DNA of 64,000 nt from an uncultured Robinsoniella sp. (GCA_900539655.1 UQCR01000010.1:1-64000); one strand, 5' to 3'; shown: positions 16,636 through 25,943, counted from the first letter of the stretch. Made by a program: numbers and translations. The notes: generated by a model from the letters alone, not told the origin.

Positions 16636-16977
16636 ATGAGTTGTAATAAAAAATGTATGCAAACGCATGTTCATGAGGTATTGGGAAGCGTTCGGCTTGC
16701 TGAACTAAATGAAGATCCTCACAATCACCGCTTTGCAGGCGTGACAGAAGAAATAATAAAAGTACCTGGCGGACACATTCACAAATTTACTGCGAAAACA
16801 GATTTTTATGAAGATCACTTTCATCCCATCTGCGTAACCACGGGCCTGCAGGTTCCGGTTGGCAAATGCGGCGATGAGCGCCATGTGCACTTTATTGATT
16901 CTCAGACAGAAGTTGAAGATGGACATTTTCATAGATTTATTGCTTCTACTTTAATTGAGAATCCTATTGGTGATTAA
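16636..16977 (+). CDS. YmaF family protein
   Basis: 113-residue histidine-rich protein of the YmaF family. Five short H-x-H motifs recur at regular spacing (THVHEV, PHNHRF, GHIHKF, DHFHPI, HVHF, GHFHRF). The family is found in Bacillus and Clostridia and its function is unknown; metal binding is a guess from the histidines. The ATG at 16636 follows GGAGGCAATT; an upstream in-frame ATG at 16624 overlaps that site. It is a single gene with a hairpin at 17062-17092. Confidence 0.85.
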   Translation: MSCNKKCMQTHVHEVLGSVRLAELNEDPHNHRFAGVTEEIIKVPGGHIHKFTAKTDFYEDHFHPICVTTGLQVPVGKCGDERHVHFIDSQTEVEDGHFHRFIASTLIENPIGD

Positions 16978-17061
16978 CGATATAGAGTAAGCAGAGGAAA
17001 AGGATGCCGCAATACACCTGAATGTAATGCAGATCAATGCATTATGTGAATTTCAATAAAA

Positions 17062-17092
17062 GCAGGAAGCACTCCGTCAGAAGTGCTTCCTG
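17062..17092 (+). terminator. Terminator-like hairpin after ymaF
   Basis: Stem CAGGAAGCACT with its complement and a 7-base loop, followed by TTCCTTAA. The T tract is weak but the stem is perfect. It lies 85 bases after the ymaF stop. Confidence 0.6.
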
Positions 17093-17119
17093 TTCCTTAA
17101 TGCAAAATCAGTTATGATT

Positions 17120-17296
17120 TTAAACCAAAGCCGATTCTTCCGTAGCCCCCCAGAAACCATTATTACCGGAACCTGCACTTTCGCCAATACCATGAATGAT
17201 CTCCAGGACGTGAAGTGCCAGTTCCATGCCTGCCCTGTGAGGGCGGTTTGCAAGGATTGACCATGCCATCTCCGCAGCGCCTATTCCATCCTATCC
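17120..17296 (-). pseudogene. 3' fragment of a Gfo/Idh/MocA-type oxidoreductase gene
   Basis: On the minus strand the frame ending at a TAA (17122-17120) reads GIGAAEMAWSILANRPHRAG followed by MELALHVLEIIHGIGES. This is the typical C-terminal helix region of Gfo/Idh/MocA dehydrogenases (ADMA..I..GR..RA.GELALHVLEI). An in-frame stop lies just upstream and no N-terminal part remains. The TetR promoter and operators begin right after the fragment. Confidence 0.65.
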
Positions 17297-17306
17297 AAAC
17301 AATTTC

Positions 17307-17385
17307 AAAAATGACAATACTGTCATTTTTATATTGACACCACAACTCTCCCATGCTATATTAAAATGACAACACTGTCATTTTT
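17307..17385 (+). promoter_or_regulatory. TetR/MFS operon promoter flanked by two palindromic operators
   Basis: TTGACA (17334-17339) and TATATT (17357-17362) are spaced by 17 bases. Two nearly identical palindromes, AAATGACANNNTGTCATTT, lie at 17307-17330 and 17363-17385, one before the -35 box and one over the transcription start. This is a clear autoregulatory operator arrangement for the TetR repressor that follows. Confidence 0.88.
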
Positions 17386-17404
17386 AAATCAGGGAGGAAA
17401 TATT

Positions 17405-18091
17405 TTGCCAAAAGTAAACGAATCCTACTTTGAAAAAAAGAAGAATCAAATTTTAGATGCCGCTTTTTCTGTATGTATGAAAAAGCCCGCCTATGAAGTT
17501 ACAATGAGCGACATCGTGAAAGAAACCGGTTTTAGCCACGGTAGTGTATATAAGTATTATTCTAATATTGATGATATTTTTATAGCACTGTCCAACCGCT
17601 TTAACCACATATTAGATTTTAAGGATAAAATAAACCGGATATTCGCATCGGAAGATAAACCGGAAAAGATTCTTATTGAAGCTTTCCATGTAGTCACAGA
17701 AGATATTACAAACTACTTACAGGGTTATGGGAAAATAAGTTTTGAACTGGGCATCTTATTTGCAAATGACCCGGAACGCCTTCTCTATTATCGTTCCCAG
17801 GTCACGGAAGCATCCAATTATGATTTCCTGATTGAAAAAACATTTCAGTTTATGGAGAAAAAGGCGAAAGAGGGTTACTTTAAACCGATATTACCGATAC
17901 ACGATATTTATATGTTTATTATCGCATCCTTTGACGGGATTACCCAGGATGTGATTTTATCCAAAACTTATCAGTTAAAGGGGCCTTTGTTCCAAAACGA
18001 CAAATTTGATGAAAAGAATTTAATGAGAAGCCTTTGCTGCAGCGTTCTGCTGTTACTATCCGGGGATTCAGATATGATGGAGGAATATTAA
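17405..18091 (+). CDS. TetR family transcriptional regulator
   Basis: 228-residue repressor. The N-terminal HTH (about 10-58) shows ILDAAFSVCMKKPAYEVTMS, then DIVKETGFSHGSVYKYY, followed by a helical ligand-binding domain. The start is a TTG at 17405 with GGGAGGAAATATT upstream; the open frame to 17366 starts inside the operator. The next gene, an MFS exporter, starts directly after the stop codon (TAAATG), so they are co-transcribed. It probably represses both until an exporter substrate binds. Confidence 0.9.
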   Translation: MPKVNESYFEKKKNQILDAAFSVCMKKPAYEVTMSDIVKETGFSHGSVYKYYSNIDDIFIALSNRFNHILDFKDKINRIFASEDKPEKILIEAFHVVTEDITNYLQGYGKISFELGILFANDPERLLYYRSQVTEASNYDFLIEKTFQFMEKKAKEGYFKPILPIHDIYMFIIASFDGITQDVILSKTYQLKGPLFQNDKFDEKNLMRSLCCSVLLLLSGDSDMMEEY

Positions 18092-19339
18092 ATGAACACA
18101 CTACAAAATAAGATGTGGAATAAGAACTTTAATCTGGTTATCATCGGTCAGATCATTTCACTATTCGGGAGCGCCATGCTGCGATTTGCACTGTCTCTGT
18201 ATGTAATGGATTTAACCGGACGGGAAGATATATTTGCCGGATTATTTGCAATATCTAATATCCCTATTTTGCTCTCACCGCTGGGGGGTGCCATCGCAGA
18301 CCGATTCAACAGGCGTAACCTGATGGTGATCTTTGACTTTTCAAGCAGCTTTGTTGTATTGGTATTTATACTGCTGCTGTCACAGAATAGTCATTCGATC
18401 CTGTTGATTGGAGTTGTCATGGTTTTACTGTCTGTGATCAGCGCTATGTACACACCGACCGTTACTGCCAGTATTCCGCAATTAGTTGGGGAATCTTCAT
18501 TGGCGGGGGCAAACGGCATCGTTCAGGCTGTACAGGCTCTATCTTATGTAGTGGCTCCGGTATGTGCTGGGATTCTGTATGGAATGATGTCTGTACAGGC
18601 ATTAATTGCTGTCAGCGGCGCAGCTTTCTTTTTATCGGCAGTGATGGAGATATTTATCAAAATCCCTTTTACAAAGAGGCAGTCGGAAGGTTCCATGCTG
18701 AAAACCATTGGCAGGGATATGAAGGAAGGATTTGTCTTCGTTTCAAAACAGCCCTTTATTTTAAAATCTATGCTCATTGCTGCTCTGATCAATTTCATCC
18801 TCACCCCGCTTTTTGTTGTGGGCGGACCCATCATTTTGCGAATGACTATGAAAAGTACGGACTCGGTCTATGGAGTAGGAATGGGAATTATACAATTTGC
18901 AAATATTTTAGGAGCGCTTCTGATTGGAGTGCTTGCCAGTAAAATTATTATGAAAAAGGTTTACATTTGGATACTGGCAATTGCCGTTATACTTATTCCC
19001 CTGGCATTATCCGTTACCCCTATGATGTTGGAATTCGGATTTTACCCATCCTTTATCCTGTTTTTGATCAGTGCGGTACCCATCGCAATTATTATGACGA
19101 TCTTATCGATCTACGTGATTACGAAGGTACAAAAAAAGACCCCAAATGAAAACCTGGGGAAAGTCATGGCTATCGTTATGGCGGTTGCACAGTGCGTGGC
19201 TCCGGTAGGGCAGGTCATATATGGATTTTTATTTCGTGCCTTTCATGCGCAAGTATATATTCCGTTACTGTTTGTAAGCGTCGTTATGTTTGCCGTTGCA
19301 CTACTGTCACAACGGATCTTAAGGAATGAAATTGCTTAA
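18092..19339 (+). CDS. MFS efflux transporter
   Basis: 415-residue membrane protein with about 12 hydrophobic segments. The loop 2-3 motif GGAIADRFNRRNLM (about 67-80) identifies a major facilitator of the MFS_3/EntS-MefA-like type. The ribosome binding site GGAGG lies inside the end of the tetR gene. Co-transcription with TetR suggests inducible drug or metabolite export; the substrate is unknown. Confidence 0.88.
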   Translation: MNTLQNKMWNKNFNLVIIGQIISLFGSAMLRFALSLYVMDLTGREDIFAGLFAISNIPILLSPLGGAIADRFNRRNLMVIFDFSSSFVVLVFILLLSQNSHSILLIGVVMVLLSVISAMYTPTVTASIPQLVGESSLAGANGIVQAVQALSYVVAPVCAGILYGMMSVQALIAVSGAAFFLSAVMEIFIKIPFTKRQSEGSMLKTIGRDMKEGFVFVSKQPFILKSMLIAALINFILTPLFVVGGPIILRMTMKSTDSVYGVGMGIIQFANILGALLIGVLASKIIMKKVYIWILAIAVILIPLALSVTPMMLEFGFYPSFILFLISAVPIAIIMTILSIYVITKVQKKTPNENLGKVMAIVMAVAQCVAPVGQVIYGFLFRAFHAQVYIPLLFVSVVMFAVALLSQRILRNEIA

Positions 19340-19423
19340 GATAAATTCAGATAAATTCAGATACATAAAATATTTCTGGAAAAGCGGGATGCCGAAAGAT
19401 AGAAGAAGACAATTAAATTATCG

Positions 19424-19467
19424 AAAAAGGGGGACTCACACGCTTCTGGTGTGATCATCCCCCTTTT
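19424..19467. terminator. Bidirectional terminator between MFS and Enzyme I genes
   Basis: AAAAAGGGGGA...TCCCCCTTTT inverted repeat with an inner CACAC/GTGTG stem, ending in T tracts on both strands. It serves the convergent MFS (+) and Enzyme I (-) genes. Confidence 0.85.
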
Positions 19468-19480
19468 ACTGTTATCATTT

Positions 19481-21103
19481 TTAATCCGCCATTTCCCGAA
19501 TCTGTTTTCTGAGTTTCAGAATCATGGAAGGCGCAACTGACAGCTCATCTACTCCCATACGTATGAATTTTTCCGTCAATTCCGGATCTGCACCTAATTC
19601 TCCGCAGATACCTGCCCATTTTCCACACTTGTGGGCATTGTCCACCACCATTTGTATCATTTTCAAAATGGCTTTATGATGAGGATTATAAAAATCATCC
19701 AGTTTTTCATTCTGCCTGTCAATCGCCAGCGTGTACTGTGTTAAATCATTTGTTCCAATACTGAAGAAATCCACGATTTCAGCCAGTTCATCGCTGATCA
19801 TAACCGCAGCAGGCGTTTCGATCATAATCCCCTGTTCCGGAAGTTTATAAGGAATCTGTTCCTTATCAAGCTCTTCTTTTACTTCATTTACAATTTCATA
19901 AATCTTATGGACTTCTTCCGTGGATGTAATCATTGGATACATGATCGACAGATTTCCATATACGGCTGCACGAAACAGTGCACGAAGCTGTGTCTTGAAA
20001 ATATCCGGCTGTTTCAGGCAGATGCGGATTGCGCGGTAACCCAGGGCAGGGTTGTCTTCTTTGCCCAGGTTAAAATATTCTACCTGTTTATCTGCTCCGA
20101 TATCCAATGTACGGATAATAACTTTTTTACCAGCCATCATCTGCACTACCTGCCTGTATGCCCGAAACTGTTCTTCTTCTGTTGGAAAATCGGAATTTCC
20201 AAGATATAAAAATTCACTGCGGAATAATCCAATGCCTCCGGCATCATTTTCCAGTACATATCCCACATCGCCTACGCTGCCGATATTTGCATAGATATTG
20301 ATTTTCTTACCACCAAGTGTTATATTTTCTTTTCCTTTTAACGTATTTAAAAGTTCCAGTTTTTCTTTCTCTTCCTGAATTCTGATATTCGTCTGGCTGC
20401 ACAGATCCTCCGATGGCTCAAATATAACTTCCCCGGTAAATCCGTCTACAACGGCTTCCATACCGCTTTTAATTTCTTCCAGGTTTACCGGTACCCCTAT
20501 CAGTGCCGGGATATTCATCATGCGAGCCAGAATCGCCGTATGGGAATTGGTGGAGCCATGTACAGTTACAAATGCCAGAATTTTTTCTTTATCCATCTGG
20601 ACGGTTTCACTGGGGCTTAAATCATCTGCCACAATGATTGCCGCTTCCATAGTACTTAAGTCCAGCTCACCCTTTCCTTCCAGGTTCTGAACCAGGCGGT
20701 TGGAAATATCCTTGATATCCGCTGCTCTGGCTTTCATGTAGTCATCATCCATGTTGGCAAACATTGCAGAAAAATTATCTCCGGTTACGGCAACGGCGTA
20801 TTCCGCATTGATCATTTCTGTCCGGATGGAATTGTGTATGGAATCCAGATAGTCTTCATCTTCCAGCATCATCTGATGGACTTCGAAAATGGCAGCACTG
20901 GCTTCGCCCACTTCTTTTACTGCCTTATCATATAATTTCTGGAGCTGCTCTTTTGCCGCTTCCAGAGCTTTTTCCACTCTTTCAATTTCCAATTCTGCAT
21001 TTTCAATCTTTTTACGTTTTACCTGATGGTCGTTATTTTTTAAAACCACAACGGGTCCCATAACGATACCTTTATATACCGATTTTCCTGATAATTTTAG
21101 CAT
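19481..21103 (-). CDS. ptsI: PTS Enzyme I (phosphoenolpyruvate-protein phosphotransferase)
   Basis: 540-residue cytosolic enzyme that passes the phosphate of PEP to HPr. An N-terminal HPr-binding domain is followed by the phosphohistidine domain (VHGSTNSHTAILAR, active His188) and a C-terminal PEP-binding barrel (GIGLFRSEFLYL, EYFNLGKEDNPALGYRAIR, MIETPAA, SIGTNDLTQYTLA, ICGELGAD). The length is a little shorter than the about 570 typical. The ATG at 21103 follows GAGGAGGC. It is the last gene of a beta-glucoside PTS operon, an unusual place for this normally general component, and may be a dedicated paralog. Confidence 0.93.
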   Translation of the reverse strand: MLKLSGKSVYKGIVMGPVVVLKNNDHQVKRKKIENAELEIERVEKALEAAKEQLQKLYDKAVKEVGEASAAIFEVHQMMLEDEDYLDSIHNSIRTEMINAEYAVAVTGDNFSAMFANMDDDYMKARAADIKDISNRLVQNLEGKGELDLSTMEAAIIVADDLSPSETVQMDKEKILAFVTVHGSTNSHTAILARMMNIPALIGVPVNLEEIKSGMEAVVDGFTGEVIFEPSEDLCSQTNIRIQEEKEKLELLNTLKGKENITLGGKKINIYANIGSVGDVGYVLENDAGGIGLFRSEFLYLGNSDFPTEEEQFRAYRQVVQMMAGKKVIIRTLDIGADKQVEYFNLGKEDNPALGYRAIRICLKQPDIFKTQLRALFRAAVYGNLSIMYPMITSTEEVHKIYEIVNEVKEELDKEQIPYKLPEQGIMIETPAAVMISDELAEIVDFFSIGTNDLTQYTLAIDRQNEKLDDFYNPHHKAILKMIQMVVDNAHKCGKWAGICGELGADPELTEKFIRMGVDELSVAPSMILKLRKQIREMAD

Positions 21104-21148
21104 TTTTTGCCTCCTCAATGTTATTAACAAGCGTGTATTAAATTGCTT

Positions 21149-21176
21149 TCTGACAGCTGTATGCCACACTGTCAGA
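21149..21176 (-). other. Intercistronic hairpin between HPr and Enzyme I genes
   Basis: TCTGACAG...CTGTCAGA, 8-bp stem with 12-base loop, in the 93-base gap between the HPr stop and the Enzyme I start. There is no T tract. It may affect mRNA stability or relative expression. Confidence 0.5.
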
Positions 21177-21196
21177 CACGGCTTCTTTGTCAGTGA

Positions 21197-21454
21197 TTAT
21201 AAGGTTTCTTCAAAGAATTTTTTCATACCCTGGTACGCGTTTTCCTCGTCAGCACCGCTAATTTCAACTTCCACGGTCTGGCCGCATTTTACGCCCAGGC
21301 TCATAACAGCCATCAGTTTATTCGCATCTGCTGACTTTCCGTCTTTGGAAAGCGTAATTTTACTCTCGTATTTTTTTGCCTCTTTTACCAGCAGTCCTGC
21401 CGGTCTTGCATGAATCCCTACCTCATCGTTAACTACATAACTAAAATTCTTCAT
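21197..21454 (-). CDS. HPr-family phosphocarrier protein lacking the regulatory Ser46
   Basis: 85-residue phosphocarrier. The phosphorylatable His15 is intact (GIHARPAG). The region that normally contains Ser46 (LKSIMGVMSLG in B. subtilis HPr) reads ANKLMAVMSLG, placing Lys at residue 46. It can therefore take phosphate from Enzyme I but should not be a target of HPr kinase/phosphorylase. It lies 3 bases after the GH1 gene in the beta-glucoside operon. A dedicated HPr uncoupled from catabolite repression is the natural inference. Confidence 0.92.
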   Translation of the reverse strand: MKNFSYVVNDEVGIHARPAGLLVKEAKKYESKITLSKDGKSADANKLMAVMSLGVKCGQTVEVEISGADEENAYQGMKKFFEETL

Positions 21455-21457
21455 GTT

Positions 21458-22891
21458 TTAATCCTCCTTTAGATATTCTCCATTTGTCGCAATTATGCGC
21501 TGATACCAATAAAATGATTTTTTCTTTGTCCTGGCAAGTGTTCCGCTTCCGTCATCCTGTTTATCTACATAGATGAAACCATAGCGTTTTTTCATCTCAC
21601 CAGTTCCTGCACTGATTAAATCAATCGGTGCCCAGGTTGTATATCCCAGCAGTTCTACACCATCCTCTTCCACTGCCGCCATCATAGCACGGATATGCGC
21701 ATCAAGGTATTCAATACGGTAATCATCCTCTACATATCCGTTTTCATCCGGCACATCGGCGGCTCCCAGTCCGTTTTCCACAATAAACAACGGTTTCTGG
21801 TACCGGTCATATACCTGGTTTAAAGTAATCCGCAGACCCAGCGGGTCAATAGGCCATCCCCAATCACTGAATTTCAAATAGGGATTCTTTGCTGATTTGA
21901 AAAGATTGCCCTCAGCCTCGTCCTGTTCTCCCCCGGGCGCCGCTATACATCTGCTGTTATAATATGAAAAGGATATAAAATCCACCGGATATCTCTCTAA
22001 AATTTCATAATCTCCCTCTTCCATCAAGGGAAATATGCCCTTTTTACGAAGGCGCTTTTCTGCATAGGGCGGATAATATCCCCTAGCCTGCACATCCACA
22101 AAAAAATAATTTTCCTGGTCTGTGAGCAATGCCTGCCATACATCTTCCGGTTTACAGGAATAAGGATAAGCGCTTCCAGCCGCAAACATACAGCCTATTT
22201 TATTTTCCGGATTAATCTCGTGTGCCATCCTTGTGGCAAGAGCACTGGCTACTAATTCATGATGAGCTGCCTGGTACTTAATCTGCTCTTCATTTTCGCC
22301 TTCTTCAAAACATATTCCAGCCCCCATAAACGGAGCATGCAGAATCATATTAATTTCATTAAATGTCAGCCAGTAGGTCACATATTCCCGAAAACGGGTA
22401 AAAAGTACCTCGCAAAGATGCAGGTAAAAATCAATGAGCCGTCTGTTGCGCCATCCGCCGTATTTTTGGATTAGCCAGATGGGACAATCAAAATGTGAAA
22501 TCGTTACCAACGGCTGTATCTGATATTTCCGGCATTCTCTGAAAATATCTTCGTAGAATTGTAGGCCCTCTTCGTTAGGCTCTTCTTCATCGCCCTTTGG
22601 AAATATTCTGGTCCAGGCAATACTCATGCGGTATACCTGAAAACCCATCTCTCCAAAAAGCCTTATATCCTCCCGGAAATGATGGTACAGATCAATTGCC
22701 TCCGCAGCGGGATAACTATGAGTATGATCCATCTCCAGCATCTTCAGGTGCCCGGTGATAACTGCATTTCTGTCTTTTCCTGACGGACACATATCTACAT
22801 TAGCGGCGCCTCTTCTGCCTTCCCCTATTCCACCTTCACATTGGTTGGCAGCCGTTGCTCCGCCCCACATAAAATCTTTTGGAAATGCCAT
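21458..22891 (-). CDS. Glycoside hydrolase family 1, probable 6-phospho-beta-glucosidase
   Basis: 477-residue cytosolic GH1 enzyme. The N-terminal FMWGGATAANQCEGG motif, acid/base Glu179 in TFNEIN and nucleophile Glu372 in IVENGLG are present. The late segment SAGTGEMKKRYGFIYVD matches the phosphate-binding loop of 6-phospho-beta-glycosidases (Ser, Lys and Tyr). It lies directly after the EIIBCA gene and would hydrolyse the phosphorylated disaccharide or aryl-glucoside imported by it. Confidence 0.93.
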   Translation of the reverse strand: MAFPKDFMWGGATAANQCEGGIGEGRRGAANVDMCPSGKDRNAVITGHLKMLEMDHTHSYPAAEAIDLYHHFREDIRLFGEMGFQVYRMSIAWTRIFPKGDEEEPNEEGLQFYEDIFRECRKYQIQPLVTISHFDCPIWLIQKYGGWRNRRLIDFYLHLCEVLFTRFREYVTYWLTFNEINMILHAPFMGAGICFEEGENEEQIKYQAAHHELVASALATRMAHEINPENKIGCMFAAGSAYPYSCKPEDVWQALLTDQENYFFVDVQARGYYPPYAEKRLRKKGIFPLMEEGDYEILERYPVDFISFSYYNSRCIAAPGGEQDEAEGNLFKSAKNPYLKFSDWGWPIDPLGLRITLNQVYDRYQKPLFIVENGLGAADVPDENGYVEDDYRIEYLDAHIRAMMAAVEEDGVELLGYTTWAPIDLISAGTGEMKKRYGFIYVDKQDDGSGTLARTKKKSFYWYQRIIATNGEYLKED

Positions 22892-22902
22892 ACACTCACC
22901 CC

Positions 22903-24972
22903 CTATCTCAATATTTTCAACAGGTTTTCACCTGGACTCACCTGTTTGTCAGCTACTTCGACTACCGCAAGATAATCATCGGAATTGGTCACGATTACCG
23001 GAGTTTCCAGACAAAAGCCTTTTTCTTCTATGAAATCTATATCAAATTTAATCAAAAGCTGACCTTTTTGCACCCGCTCACCTTCTCTGACAAAAGCTTC
23101 AAATCCTTCTCCGTTTAACTGCACCGTGTCAAGTCCGATATGAATCAGTATCTCAGCACCTTCATCCGTTTCCATACCAAGGGCATGAAGCGTAGGAAAC
23201 AGGGTGGATACCACTCCGTCTGACGGGGCGAAGACTTTGCCCTCCACAGGTAATATGGCGGCACCTTTTCCAAGTACACCGGAAGCAAATGCATCGTCTT
23301 TAATGGATTCCAGCTTCAGGACCTTTCCTTTCACCGGACTTCCGATCTCTAATTGTTTAAACATGGCTTTCGGTTGTCCAATGACTGCCTGTCCTCGATT
23401 TCCGCGGTGCATAATATCAGCATCTGATGTGCCTGATGTATCTGCTGCATCTGACGTGCCTGTTGTAACTGTTGAATCTGCTGTAACTGTTGAATCTGCT
23501 GTATCTGTCGCATCTGCTGTATCTGTCGCACCTGCTGTATCTGCTAAATCCGTTATATCTGTTCCTGCTTTTTCCCTGTACAGAATCATGGTAGCGGTAA
23601 ATGCAATGACCATCGTAATGATAACACCGGCAAATGCCACAATCAGATTGCCCATGCTTCCATCCGGCTCAATCATAGCGGGGAACTCAAAGATCCCCAT
23701 ACCGCCCATCATAAATTTCCGGAAATTAAATGCTCCGTAAAAACCGCCTCCGATTCCGCCGACGATGCAGCTAATGATAAAAGGTTTCTTAAGAGGCAGC
23801 AGAATACTGTAGATAGCTGGTTCTGTAACACCAAATATGCCGGAAATAAAATTTGGCAGTGCCATTTCTTTGAGCTGCTTATTCTTTGTTTTAAAGAAGA
23901 TAGCCAACACTACCGCCGAGGTTGCAAAGGTACATGCAAAGAATGGCATCATGACATTATCATACCCATTAGTCATAATGTTATTGATATAAACCGGAAT
24001 GAAGCCCCAGTGCAGTCCGAATATTACCAGTACCTGCCAGGTTAATCCCACTATTGCTCCGGCTAACATCGGGCTGAAATTCCGCACGGACATTACAACT
24101 TGTGCAATGATGGCGGAGCCAAAAGTCGCCAGTGGACCGATCAGCAGAAAACCTGCCGGAACTGCGACGAGCAGTGTCAGCATCGGCACAAAGAAAAATT
24201 TCACAAGATCCGGGATGAATTTATTAAAAAATTTTTCGCATTTTGATGCAAAGTATACTACAAAGATAACCGGGATTACAGTACCTGTATAATTCATGGA
24301 AATCAGAGGAATCCCAAAGAATTCCGTATACACCAAAGATTCAAATACCGTCCCGCCAAACAGCGTATAGAGTGCCTGCCCGCCGGCTTCCAGCGCACTT
24401 GTCTGAATGGTGGGATAACACATAATGGCGCCGATTACTAAACCGAGCATTGGCTTCAAATGAAACTTTTTCGCTGCCGTATATCCAAGAAACAGGGGCA
24501 TATAGTTAAATAAGCCGTCCCCGATTGCATTTAATACCAGATAGCCTCCGCTGGCATCTGTATACAAACCCAGTGCCACAAACAACGCATTTAAGCCCTT
24601 TACCATACCGCAGGCAGCCATGATTCCAAGAATCGGCTGAAAAATACCGGAGATGACATCAATCGCCCTGTTAAACAGATTACCAGACCGCGAATCGTCC
24701 TGCCTTTCCGTACTTTCCTCTTCTAAACCGATCAGGTTCATTACATCGGCATATACCTCAGGTACATGATTCCCGATCACCACCTGATACTGGCCGCCGC
24801 TTTTCATGACGGTAACGACACCATCCATATTTTTGATGATATCATCCTTTGCTCTGCTTTCGTCCTTTAATTTAAAACGAAGCCTTGTAATACAGTGTGT
24901 GAGGCTGCTGATATTCTCCCTGCCGCCTACATGGTTCACAATTTCTCTTGCCAGATTCTCATACTTACCCAT
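22903..24972 (-). CDS. bglP: PTS beta-glucoside transporter EIIBCA
   Basis: 689-residue membrane permease. EIIB lies at about 1-90 (phosphocysteine Cys27 in LTHCITRLRFK), EIIC at about 105-470 with about ten hydrophobic segments and ITEPAIY-like GVTEPAIYSILLP, and EIIA at about 530-689 (ILIHIGLDTVQLNG with the active His). The linker between EIIC and EIIA (about residues 475-520) is a Thr/Ala/Asp-rich six-residue repeat encoded by 18-bp tandem repeats (23417-23548), which is unusual. It imports and phosphorylates beta-glucosides. The gene follows licT by 87 bases. Confidence 0.94.
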   Translation of the reverse strand: MGKYENLAREIVNHVGGRENISSLTHCITRLRFKLKDESRAKDDIIKNMDGVVTVMKSGGQYQVVIGNHVPEVYADVMNLIGLEEESTERQDDSRSGNLFNRAIDVISGIFQPILGIMAACGMVKGLNALFVALGLYTDASGGYLVLNAIGDGLFNYMPLFLGYTAAKKFHLKPMLGLVIGAIMCYPTIQTSALEAGGQALYTLFGGTVFESLVYTEFFGIPLISMNYTGTVIPVIFVVYFASKCEKFFNKFIPDLVKFFFVPMLTLLVAVPAGFLLIGPLATFGSAIIAQVVMSVRNFSPMLAGAIVGLTWQVLVIFGLHWGFIPVYINNIMTNGYDNVMMPFFACTFATSAVVLAIFFKTKNKQLKEMALPNFISGIFGVTEPAIYSILLPLKKPFIISCIVGGIGGGFYGAFNFRKFMMGGMGIFEFPAMIEPDGSMGNLIVAFAGVIITMVIAFTATMILYREKAGTDITDLADTAGATDTADATDTADSTVTADSTVTTGTSDAADTSGTSDADIMHRGNRGQAVIGQPKAMFKQLEIGSPVKGKVLKLESIKDDAFASGVLGKGAAILPVEGKVFAPSDGVVSTLFPTLHALGMETDEGAEILIHIGLDTVQLNGEGFEAFVREGERVQKGQLLIKFDIDFIEEKGFCLETPVIVTNSDDYLAVVEVADKQVSPGENLLKILR
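23417..23548. repeat. 18-bp tandem repeats inside bglP encoding the interdomain linker
   Basis: About seven imperfect 18-base units encode the hexapeptide pattern ATDTAD / STVTAD / TSDAAD. Three neighbouring units are nearly identical at DNA level. The array is in frame and confined to the linker between EIIC and EIIA. Confidence 0.8.
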
Positions 24973-25059
24973 TTTTTGTCCTCCATTAATAATTTATTTT
25001 ATGAAGGTTTGGCCAACTGAATGTCACCATCCTGGCATACATGGTATGATGTTCTCTTC

Positions 25060-25905
25060 TTAATGAACTGCCTTATTTACCACACGTTCTATATGAATCG
25101 TCAGATAAATCTGTTCTTCTTTGGATAACTGATATTCGTATTTCTTTAATATAAACCGGGTGATTTTCTCCACACAGCGAAAAGCATTCTGGTATTTGGA
25201 TTTAATCACGTCCCATAAGTCGTCATTATCATCCTCTTGATAAATATTGTGATCGATAAGGCGCTTTGCAAAGAATTTCAAATGAGTAATAAAGCGATAA
25301 TAATAGACATCATCCTCATTAAACTCGATTTGAAAGTAATACTTAACGATGTTGACGATTTCCTGCATAATCCTGGTGATTTCATACATATTATGCATCT
25401 TCTCCTGGTCCATCTGGGCATTTGCCAAATGAAGTGCGATAAAACCAGCCTCATCATCAGGAAGTCTGACTTTACATTTATCCTGAATGATATCCAGTGC
25501 CCAGAGCCCTACCTGGAATTCGTCCTTATAAAATCTGCGGATATCCCAAAGAAGAACATTTTTTACGGTTACACCATCCAGGAAGCGAAGTATAGAAGTA
25601 TGTACATGATCAATTAGGGAAATATAAACCATATCATTAAGCTTTTTTCCGAGACGCAGCTTGGCTTCTGAGATAATTTCCTCTCCGATTGCAATATGTT
25701 CTATGGGCACATCCTGAATCAGTACCTGAAATTTATTATGTGCATCGGGCGCGGAAAGGAAAAAAATTTTATCAATCATTTCAGGATTAATATCATCTCC
25801 TGCTTTTTTCTTAAAGCAGATACCTTTGCCCATTACAATTTTTTCCTGGTCCTTTTCGTCTATGACAACCGCAACATTGTTGTTCAGAGCTTTAAATATC
25901 CTCAT
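25060..25905 (-). CDS. licT: BglG/LicT family transcriptional antiterminator
   Basis: 281-residue RNA-binding antiterminator. The N-terminal CAT domain (about 1-55: MRIFKALNNNVAVVIDEK, GKGICFKKKAGD) is followed by PRD1 (about 65-170) and PRD2 (about 175-280), each with conserved histidines (DHVHTSI, IHIERV). When the PTS is active it should bind the RAT element upstream (26009-26037) and prevent formation of the terminator. It is the first gene of the operon that encodes its cognate transporter. Confidence 0.93.
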   Translation of the reverse strand: MRIFKALNNNVAVVIDEKDQEKIVMGKGICFKKKAGDDINPEMIDKIFFLSAPDAHNKFQVLIQDVPIEHIAIGEEIISEAKLRLGKKLNDMVYISLIDHVHTSILRFLDGVTVKNVLLWDIRRFYKDEFQVGLWALDIIQDKCKVRLPDDEAGFIALHLANAQMDQEKMHNMYEITRIMQEIVNIVKYYFQIEFNEDDVYYYRFITHLKFFAKRLIDHNIYQEDDNDDLWDVIKSKYQNAFRCVEKITRFILKKYEYQLSKEEQIYLTIHIERVVNKAVH

Positions 25906-25943
25906 TTATCATTTCCCCCTTAACGCCAAAAGTGAAATTGGCA

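Noticed and set aside
23204..23740. 178-codon plus-strand frame with Val/Ser/Ala repeats
   Set aside because: Antisense of bglP through the repetitive linker; no ribosome binding site and no family resemblance.
24973..25059. Second RAT/terminator between licT and bglP
   Set aside because: A GGATGGTGAC...CCAAACC segment vaguely resembles RAT, but no terminator stem with a T tract overlaps it.
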